A stretch of 40,183 nucleotides of DNA. Source: Gamarada debralockiae (lineage: Eukaryota; Ascomycota; Leotiomycetes; Helotiales; Hyphodiscaceae). A model generated the notes under the pieces. That model was given only the letters and a program-made list of their open reading frames with translations. It was not told the origin of the DNA and made no database searches. This document shows positions 32,225 to 40,183 of this stretch, one piece after another; position 1 is the first letter of the stretch, and each line of letters opens with the position of its first letter. Both the position numbers and the translations under genes were made by a program. Where the stretch lies: NCBI GenBank assembly GCA_002803225.1, contig NXFV01000841.1:1-40183 (forward strand). Direction: 5' to 3'.

Positions 32225-35200
32225 GAATCTAACATACTTATATAAGAGAATTAGGCTATATAGGTATTTAATATTATATTTATTATTATAATATTAGAGA
32301 TATATATTCCTTAGTAAAAGTCTTAATAAAAGATTAAACTAAGGGGTATTATATCTTAGAGAGTTAATTATCTATAGTATTTAATAGCTTAAAGCTATTA
32401 TACTAATAAAGACTAATTATTTACTTAGCCAGTCGACAACTATAAAGATACTATTAAAGCTATACTTGTCTTTAGGCATTGACTTAAAGTCTATAGTTAT
32501 ATATTACTAGGGGTATTCTAGGATAAGTAATAGGTATATTATTCTAAGGGTCTTGTCTTGCAGTATATCAGCTTATCGGCAGGGTTAATAGTTGCGTACG
32601 AATTATTCGATGTCCGTAAGTATACTATACTAGTAGTATTTAGGCTATAAGAGCTTATAGGTCTTATTATAGCTAAAGTAAGCTGTTAATACTTAGTTAT
32701 AGGCTTCTTAGATAAGTTTAGTCTATAAGCAGTTGACTACGGAGACTACTAGGCGTCCTCTGTAGAGTAATAACCTATCCTCTAGTATAAACTCTAACTT
32801 TTTATATAATGCCTGTATTCGAAGTACTTATAAGGAAAGGGCTTCGTAGTTATCTTATAATAGGCGATTAAGGAGGCCAACTAATTTATTAAATAAGGGT
32901 TCTTTAATTAGCGCTAATTCAATCTTATTAAAGTTAATACCTAGGTCTTAAAGGATATAAGAGTTAATTTAATCTTATAATAAAAAGGCTTAGGTTTAGT
33001 ATTCTGTCTTTAGCTTGTTCTAGAAGTCAATCTTATTGTCATATTGCATTAGAGTATTAGCTTTAGCGTTCTACTTTCCCGTGTAATATATTACTATAAA
33101 GTAATAGCTAGCTAGTACTTTAGTCTAATAAGCTTATTAACTTATTAGTTACTTTATAATTATAAAGTACTCTAAGGCTTTATAATCTATATAGATCTAA
33201 ATATACTTTATAATCCCTTAAAGTTTAGTATACTATTTAGCTAATGACTTAATAATCGCAAGTATTTCTTTGTTATATATACTGTAGTTATATTTAGCTA
33301 GGGCTATTATCTTTAAGAAGTATATAATAAAGTACTATTAACTATCTAGATATAACTATAATAGTACTCTAATAATTACCCTATCTAATGTATTAGTCTT
33401 AATTATTAACTAGAGCTCGGGATTATAATAGCGTAAGATATTTAATAATATTAGTCGGGCCTTAAGCTCTTCAAAGGCCTCCTAGTATTCTCTACTAAAG
33501 TAAAAGAGGACTCTTATTTTTATAAGACAAACTAATAGTCTAGTAATTACTCTATAGTCTCGAACAAAGTAGTAGTAAAAGTTATAGAACTCTAGAAAAG
33601 ATTATATACCTTATACTATTATCAGTTCCTTCTAGTCTTAAATAATTACAACCTTGTTAGGGTTAACTTTAATACTATCAGTTAATATAATAAACCCTAG
33701 GTACTTTGTCTTTATAACGCTAAACTTATACTTTTTAATATTAACTTATAGGCTAGTATTACATAAGTATTATAGGACCTTCTTGATATATAGCTTGTAT
33801 TTAAGGGGATCGTCTAAGTAAATTAAAATATTATCTAAGTACACTATATAGAAGTCGTTGAGGTAGTTAAATAAAACATTATTTATATAGTGCTAATAGG
33901 TTATAAGGCTATTTATTAACCTAAAGGGGAGTATAGTATATTTATATATACTATATCGAGTTTAAAAAGTAGTTAGCTCTTTAGATTATAAGTCTATTTG
34001 TATATAATAAAAGGCTTATCGAATATTAAGCTTTATAAAGATCTTAGTCTTACTAATCTAGGTAAGTATTTTATTAATTAATAGGAGTAGGTAGTAGTCC
34101 TTATAAGTAATTTAATTAAGCTTATAAAAGTCGATATAAAACTATAAGGACTTATTAAGCTTCTTAATAAAAAGAATAGACATAGTAAAAGGGACTTAGC
34201 TAAGTTTAATAAACCCTTTATTAAGATTATTAATTAAGTACTACTTAACTATCTCTAGCTTATTATTTATTATCTTATATAATAGACTAAAGCTAAAGTT
34301 ATTTTCGCCTTTAAGATCGATTTTATAGTTATAAGAGTAGTATAGTAGTAGCTTATTAAATTCGGCCTTTGAAAAGATATCTATAAAGTTCTAGTACTAC
34401 TCTAGTAAGATCTTCTTTAGGGCTACTTCCTAGTTCTTAGGTTCTTTAGCACTTAGTTCTTCCTTATACTCTTAGAGGACTTAGTTAATTTTATATAAGC
34501 TAGTTGTGAATACCTTGTTCTTCTTAACCTATATATTATAATATATTCCTAGGGTACTAATAGCTGCGATATTAATAGTTATAGCCTTTATAGCTTTAGA
34601 CTTAGTCTTAAGGAATAGTCTCTTCTTATATAGTATAGGTTTTATTTATAGGACTTTAGCTAACTTATCTTCTATCTTATATATATTACTCTATATATCT
34701 TATTTGTATAATTATAGGAGTATAGGTTTCTAGGTAGGTCTTATAGGCTTCGTGGCCTTAGCTTTAATCTCGCTCGGTGGCTTGCTATTACTTATATTAT
34801 CTATAAGACTATCTATATCGTTACTATTAATATCATCTATTAAGCTATTTGTAAAAATATCTTATTTAAAAACATCCTCTTCTTTAGCTTTATCTATATC
34901 CTTGATATATATAGGTATAGGAATTTTATGGCTAGTAGTATATCATTAGCCTTTATAGTCGAATGCATAGTCCTATATATTAATATCAGCTTAATAAGAG
35001 TCTATAATCTATTATAGCGAGAGAGTACTTTATAGTATAGAGATCTCTTTAACTATAGAATATAAAGGCCCTAGGTAGTCTAGCTAATATAGATAGCTAT
35101 GTCTTATATTAATAAAGATACTAAAGTATATAAACTATTTATAGCTAAGGATTAAATTATAAGTTCTAAGATTAAGAATTAAGAGGGGTAAGTAATACTA

Positions 35201-35595
35201 TTATTAGCTATTAATAATTAAGTATAATTATAAGAAGTATATAATAATATTACTAATCTTGCTACTATAACCTTTTATATTAATTAGTTATAGTAGGCAT
35301 TAGGCCTTTAAGTTCATAAACTTAGTAATATTAATTATATAGTATATATTAATAAAAACAAAACTATTTACTCTAGAGTTAACTAGTGCTTTTAGTTTAA
35401 TAATATATCTATTATATAATAAAGTATAAGATATTATTAAGTATAGACTACTAACTAACTAACTTAAGTTAACTTTTAAGAGATTAACTCTAAACTTACC
35501 TAAGAAAGAGTCTTTTCCTAGGTATTTTCTTTTCTTAACTTAAATTTATTCTTATTTTCCTCAATTTCCTTTAAATCCGCGCGCTTTAGTTTAAA

Positions 35596-35637
35596 GTAAT
35601 TATATAAGAAGTATCTAAGCTTACTATAATTGAAATA
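35596..35637 (-). other. RIP-destroyed gag zinc knuckle of element B
   Basis: Minus strand reads YFNYSKLRYFLYNY. The spacing is exactly CX2CX4HX4C, but every Cys and the His are Tyr. TGY to TAY (G to A) and CAY to TAY (C to T) explain all four. Downstream the frame continues FKLKRADLKEIEE. This identifies the gag end of the element and shows transition-only damage. Confidence 0.75.
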
Positions 35638-37210
35638 AGTAATAGGCTTATCTATTATAGGCGTAAGGCTTAAGAATAAGGTCTAAAGTTATCGATTATT
35701 AGACAGCGGCACTAGGCTTAATTAAGCTATAGGTATAGCTAAGAGGATAAGAAGAGGTTAAGGCTCGCGGGTTATATACGCTAGCTTTATAACTTTAAAG
35801 CTTAAAAGAGCCTTATTTTCTTTAAATCACTTTTAGTAATTAATACGAGTAAAGATTTATCTAAGTTTAGAGTTAAGTATAAGGTAGTGCATAGCGAGCT
35901 TCTTATATATATTAAGGTCGATAAGGGTTACTACTAGGCGTTCCTATAATTATATAATAATCTTATCAAATAAGTTTATATAAAGGTTCTTAATAGGACT
36001 TAGCCTTTACTAGCTAAGTATAAGAAAGTTATCTAGAATTCTAAGAACGTCTTACTAGCCTTTATTAATAGTCGGCTATAGGCAAAGTATATATCGCGTT
36101 TCTTATTTAAGTTAATATAAATAATTACTAGGTATTAGACTATTTTAGTAGTTAAAGTAAATTAAAAGGGGGAATCTTTATTATATTATAGGAGCAAGTG
36201 TTTTTACGTGTCTCTAGTTATATAATTAAATAAGTAAAACATCTTATCTTCTTTAGTAGCATAGTAGTCTATATTAGCTCGTAGCTTACCCTTGACTTAA
36301 ATATACTAGGCTTTAAAAGTAAGGTTAATACTATTTGATAAGGGATTTAGATTAAGGAGCTTCTTTAAGTACTTATAATTAATATATAAGGTATTAGAGG
36401 TAAGTATAATATATAAAAGGGTTTGTTTAATAGTTAAGAGAGAGTTTTAAAGAGCTAGAAAAAGTTACTAAAGGTAGGAAAGAGAATAAAAGACTTATTA
36501 AGAGTATAAGTAACTACGCGATTTATTACGGGCTAAGAGCTATTATATTATCTTCTCTATATTATTAATAAAGGTCTTTATTTAATCAAGGGACTCCTTT
36601 ATCTACTTTACTTCTATAGCTTAGTTAGCTTAAGTATACTATAAGGCCATAAGGTTTACCTTTAGTGTAAGGAATTTATTATCTTAGCTAAGTAAAGGGT
36701 TTAAAGGTATATCTTACTTATTATTTAAGCTAAGGGGTTTGAGAATAGGCTTGCCCTTTATAGGACTCTATATTTGTCTAAATATACTAGTAGTTCTTTA
36801 TTAATTACTTTATTATATTCCGTTTGTATTTGATTTAAGATATTATTAAGGCCTTCTTAGGCGAAAGAGGAAAGAGTTTAGTATTATATAATAGCTTAAT
36901 AAAAAGAGGTCTTATAAGGGAGATACTTTAACAACTCGATAAAAGGGGGTCTTATAAGGGAGACGCTTTAACAAAAGTACTATATTACAAAAATATTAAA
37001 CTAAAGAGAAAAGGAAAAGGTTCTATAAATATAGGTATAGTATTTATCTCTGTAGGCGCGCTAGTATACTAGCTCCTATATTCCTATATCAAGTGAATCC
37101 CTTTACTATAAGATATATAAATAAAACATAGTTAAGTAACAAATTACTAAAGCAAATCGCTAGAATATAATCAGGTGACAAATTGCTAGGATAGTCATAT
37201 AATCTAAAAA

Positions 37211-37308
37211 GGGCGGTTTAGTAAGGGCGGTTTAGTAAGGGCAGTTTAGTAAGGGCAGTTTAGTAAGGGCGGTTTGGTAAGGGCGGTTTAGTAAGGGCGG
37301 TTTGGTGA
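37211..37308. repeat. 14-bp minisatellite GGGCGGTTTAGTAA, seven copies
   Basis: Seven head-to-tail units start at 37211, 37225, 37239, 37253, 37267, 37281 and 37295. They vary only at G/A positions (GGGCAG, TTTGGT). It ends 44 bp before the left LTR of the nested non-autonomous element. Confidence 0.92.
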
Positions 37309-37352
37309 CATTCGCTAGAACTGTCACAGCTATAGGTTTATATTATCTATAA

Positions 37353-37534
37353 TGTGACGGTTTGGGCAGGGTCAACTGGGCAGGGCTATATAAAACGACA
37401 CTAGGGCTGGCTGAAGGGTACAAAGGGTCATCGGATCCTTATATTCTCTCTTTTCTTCCCTAGCTTAGTATTTCTAATATACTATAATCTTTGAACTCTG
37501 CGCTTTAGACCTTTATATTAATCCTGCTATTATA
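37353..37534 (+). repeat. Left LTR of the TRIM-like element
   Basis: 182 bp. The last 8 bases read CTATTATA where the right LTR has CCGTCACA; all four changes are C-to-T or G-to-A. The shared middle contains TATATAAAACGA, a plausible TATA box. Confidence 0.88.
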
Positions 37535-38030
37535 TAATACTAAGCTTACTTAACTTAGCCTGTAAAGGCAATAGAATACTAATCTAGTAAAGGCCTAAAT
37601 TTATCCTTAGGGTATAATAATAGAATACTATACCTAATATTTAATAATCTTCTCGAACTATAAAGATTCGAAGAGACTAGCTAGTAGGGCCTAGCTCTAC
37701 TAATTGCTAATAGTTAGTCCCCCTTTACTAACTCAAAAGAAGGAAGAAGATCGGTCCTCTACTAACTTAAAATAAAATAAAACTTATATCCTTAATAACC
37801 TAGTTAACCTTAGAGTCTAGCCTTTAACTAAAGTAGATAACGATATTCCTTGACGCTAACGAGAGCAAAAGAACTAGCCTTCCCTTATTTAATAGAGACC
37901 CTCTTGTTTAATAGGGACCTCCTTGTTTAATAGAAGATAATAAGATCTTTAATACTAATAAGAGCGAAAGAACTAGCCCCTTATAATAGGAAGAATCGGT
38001 TTTAATCTGCTAATTTAAAACAAAGAAGAC

Positions 38031-38252
38031 TGTCACGGGGCAAATGCAAAGTATACAGTGCAAAAGCTCGTTTGTATTACAAGAAGAATTAGCTAAAGAA
38101 GGAAAGAGAAGAAGTATCTGCTTCTTAGAAATTAAGGGGGTGCTGCGGCCGCTAGTAGTAGTAGCAGCGGCAGTGGCACGAGCCATGCGCCTGTTCACGT
38201 GACAGCGCAGGCGCTTTAGCGCCAAGCATAACATCGGGTGTAACCCGTTACA
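38031..38252. mobile_element. 222-bp solo LTR nested in the TRIM-like element, with 5-bp target duplication
   Basis: The segment begins TGTCACGGGGC and ends AACCCGTTACA (inverse ends with one mismatch). AAGAC lies directly on both sides (38026-38030 and 38253-38257), a perfect 5-bp target duplication. It is GC-richer than its surroundings and shows little or no RIP, so it is probably the youngest insertion here. Size, TG...CA ends and the 5-bp duplication fit a solo LTR; a MITE is the alternative. The minus-strand open frame over it (38010-38234) is not a gene. Confidence 0.85.
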
Positions 38253-38622
38253 AAGACTTAATAGTCTTAATACTATTTACCTATTAAACTATATAATTAT
38301 TCCTCAATACTAATAAGGGCAAAGATTTCGATAAAGGCAAAAGAACTAGCCCCCTAGTAATAATAATTAGTTATAGTCTACTAATTTAAAATAAGGAAAG
38401 ATATTTACTTCTCTCCTAGATGTATTTAATATGTCTAAAACCCTTATACTATCTTATAGCAGTACTAATATCTTAAACCTCTACTTAGCCTTTTAAATTC
38501 AAGAGCTAATTAAGTATAGTTTTGATAATGATTCTAGTTCTAAGGACAAGCTTATTATAGGATAGTAAGACTCTAGCGTATCTAGCTTAACTAGCGATTT
38601 TGTAGATAATTCTAACTCTTCG

Positions 38623-38712
38623 GATAATCTTAGATCTATAAATGACCTTATAGATAATCTTAGCTCTATAGACGACCTTATAGATAATCCTAGCTCTATA
38701 GACGACCTTATA
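38623..38712 (+). repeat. 30-bp tandem repeat coding an acidic decapeptide, three copies
   Basis: Units at 38623, 38653 and 38683 read DNLSSIDDLI with small changes. Flanking sequence in the same frame is also Asp/Ser rich (FDNDSSSKD upstream, NNFTDDSYFIDNS downstream) with two stops. This is the only coding-like part of the non-autonomous element. Confidence 0.7.
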
Positions 38713-38899
38713 GACTATCTAGCTAATAACTTTACAGACGATTCTTACTTTATAGATAATAGTTATAGTTCTAAAGTCAGCTATTAGTCGGACGAATAAG
38801 GGGTTTGAGATACTTTATTATTTTAAAGGTTTTTATTAAAATCTTATTTTATTTATATACTTGAATAAGGGTATTTAGATTTGTTTTCCGGGGGGGTAA

Positions 38900-39082
38900 T
38901 GTGATAGTTTAGGCAGGGTTAACTAGGTAAGGCCATATAAAACGATACTAGGGCTGACCGAAGGGTGAAAAGGGTCATCGGATCCTTATATTCTCTCCTT
39001 TCTTCCCTAGCTTAGTATTTTCTAATATACTATGATCTTTGAACTCTGCGCTTTAGACCTTTGCATCGATCCTGCCGTCACA
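38900..39082 (+). repeat. Right LTR of the TRIM-like element
   Basis: 183 bp, preceded by a polypurine tract and followed by the TATAA target duplication. It keeps the intact CCGTCACA terminus but has RIP-like changes at its start (TGTGATAG for TGTGACGG). Confidence 0.88.
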
Positions 39083-39087
39083 TATAA

Positions 39088-40096
39088 CCTAGATTAGACT
39101 TTCTATAGCGTTATAGTATATAGGATTAGATAGGCTATTCTATAGTAAGTAGTATAAATTAAAGTCTCTAAAGATAAGATATTCCCTATCTCTTTAAAGA
39201 AGTCCTAGAAGAAGCAGGATTAGTATATTATAGTCTATTATCTAGTGACTTCCTAGTAGTTAGCTATATATACTATAGATATATATAGTCAGGCCTTTAA
39301 GTTAAAGAGTAATTAAATATAGGTCTAGGCTATAGAAGATAACTATCTAGCTATTTAGATCTATTCTTTTATTAATATAAAAGTAGGCCTTATCTCCTTT
39401 AGAGGAGTAAGCTAGATAAAAACGCCCTTAGCCTTAGTAGTATATTAATAAGATATATAGATTACACTATAGTTCTTAAATAGCTACTATATTAAAGTCC
39501 TAGATTAAAGAGTCCTTAAATAAAGAGACTATAACTTTATCTTTACTTTTCTATATATTATATTAAAGAGCTTAAAGCTTCTTTATTAGCTTAACGCTAG
39601 GTTCTCGCTAGCTATTATAAGTTCTTGAATATCTTAGCTCCTATATAGAGTAGTACTATTCTACTATAGTCTGTCTATCCTCTAATAAGTTACTATATAC
39701 TTACTCTTATCCTCTAAGTCTATATTTGCCTTTAATACTCTCTTTTGTCCTATATAATAGCCTAGTATTACTTCTATATAGTTAGCTAAGTCCTAGCTAG
39801 TCTCTAGCTCCTACTAAGAAAAGGGAATACCTAATAGAGAGAGGAGAAAGGGAGAAGAACTAGGAGTAGAAGTAAGGTCTATAGTAGTAGAAGTTAGGGT
39901 ATATATAAGGAGAGGAGTAGTAGAGTCCTAGAATCTAGCTAGTTATTAGTAATACTTTTACCTTACTCTCTCTACTCTCTTCTTCCTTTCTAGATATACT
40001 AGAGCCTAGGTAGTATACTTAGCTTCTAGGCTTATATAGACTATATACTAGTGTTTTGCCGGCTTATATCTTAATAGGTAGTAATTAATTAGATAT
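39088..40096. other. AT-rich RIP-altered stretch between nested element and right LTR
   Basis: Stops in all frames and strong depletion of CA/CG. It should be the leader side of element B if the 40097 LTR belongs to it, but is longer than a usual leader. It might be another decayed element. No domain recognised. Confidence 0.45.
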
Positions 40097-40183
40097 TATA
40101 GTGGGGAAATCGGTTACGCTAATCGCTTAGCTGGATGTCACGTGCCAGCCGGGCATATTTTGTCTTTTGCAGCTGGACCTGTA
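40097..40183. repeat. Start of another LTR copy, cut by the window end
   Basis: After the first four bases (TATA, for TGTG in the other copy) it matches the first 87 bp of the LTR at 31214 with a handful of differences, mostly transitions. It would be the right (5') LTR of element B, or an independent copy. Confidence 0.8.

Larger units (their letters stand above)
37353..39082 (+). mobile_element. Non-autonomous LTR retrotransposon (TRIM-like), 1730 bp, with 5-bp target duplication
   Basis: The left LTR 37353-37534 (TGTGACGG... to ...CTATTATA) and right LTR 38900-39082 (TGTGATAG... to ...CCGTCACA) match along about 180 bp, differing mostly by transitions. Undamaged ends are TGTGACGG and CCGTCACA, exact inverses. 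TATAA precedes (37348-37352) and follows (39083-39087), a perfect 5-bp target duplication. A polypurine tract (CCGGGGGGGTAA, just before 38900) fixes plus orientation. The interior of about 1.37 kb contains no reverse transcriptase or integrase, only an acidic repeat-coding stretch (38520-38790) and the solo LTR at 38031. It therefore needed another element's enzymes. Similar to TRIM/SMART elements; the partner is unknown. Confidence 0.88.
31480..40096 (-). mobile_element. Gypsy LTR retrotransposon, element B, RIP-degraded, with nested insertions
   Basis: Minus-strand domains from right to left: a gag zinc knuckle relic (35596-35637), reverse transcriptase near 33835-33935 (FGLTNAP-like, YLDDILIY with stops), RNase H near 33185-33310 (NKEILAIIKSLAK), integrase core near 32420-32490 (IDFKSMPKDKYSFNSIF, then VVDWLSK). 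The integrase differs clearly from that of element A, so it is another Gypsy family. Stops are of the CAA/CAG-to-TAA/TAG kind. If the LTRs at 31214 and 40097 belong to it, the element is about 8.9 kb including the 1.73-kb nested insertion. I see no polypurine tract next to the left LTR, so that link is unproven. Confidence 0.82.

Noticed and set aside
34752..34949. 65-codon plus-strand frame that looks like a membrane peptide
   Set aside because: It lies antisense to the pol/protease region of RIP-altered element B; the Leu/Ile/Ser richness follows from AT bias.
37211..37308. CRISPR-like array
   Set aside because: Units are directly contiguous without spacers; it is a minisatellite in a eukaryotic genome.
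38010..38234. 74-codon minus-strand frame
   Set aside because: It lies in the solo LTR and crosses its boundary and target duplication.

Overview
This window looks like a chromosome segment of a filamentous ascomycete (Pezizomycotina). The evidence is short introns (about 50-60 nt) with fungal branch points, fungus-specific gene families, and two AT-rich blocks whose transposon relics carry the C-to-T and G-to-A changes typical of repeat-induced point mutation (RIP). I saw no bacterial operons, rRNA, tRNA or CRISPR.

Layout. (1) 1-4103: a RIP-damaged, minus-strand Gypsy retrotransposon (element A) running off the left edge. Its right end stops inside a 96-bp tandem repeat array. (2) 4121-5942: the 3' part of an NLR-like repeat/ankyrin/SPRY gene, cut by element A and partly RIP-mutated. 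(3) 5943-29085: a normal-GC island. In order it holds a cluster of TAGGAC-N4-GTCCTA palindromes, a secreted tyrosinase (minus), a dead Tc1/mariner transposase, a secreted intradiol dioxygenase (plus), a pseudokinase (minus), a broken DUF3723 gene (plus), orphan TATA boxes, a SAT4/rhodopsin-like membrane protein (minus), several perfect palindromes and a MITE, a probable Copia LTR, a flavin amine oxidase (plus), a truncated DUF3435 tyrosine recombinase (minus), and a SANT/Myb protein (minus) with a decayed partial copy beside it. (4) 29085-40183: AT-rich RIP territory with a second minus-strand Gypsy (element B), LTR copies at 31214-31479 and 40097 onward, a 1.73-kb non-autonomous LTR element with a perfect 5-bp target duplication nested near B, and a 222-bp solo LTR nested inside that, again with a perfect 5-bp duplication.

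How it may fit together. A DUF3435 recombinase, DUF3723 and NLR-like genes in one island of metabolic cargo is the gene mix known from Starship giant transposons. The recombinase lacks its catalytic C-terminal half and several other genes are broken, so I read the island as a possible decayed Starship (inference). Three cargo enzymes (tyrosinase, intradiol dioxygenase, amine oxidase) all act on phenolic or aromatic-amine chemistry. I rebuilt exon structures by eye from splice signals and reading frame; they are explicit in the entries but untested against transcripts.
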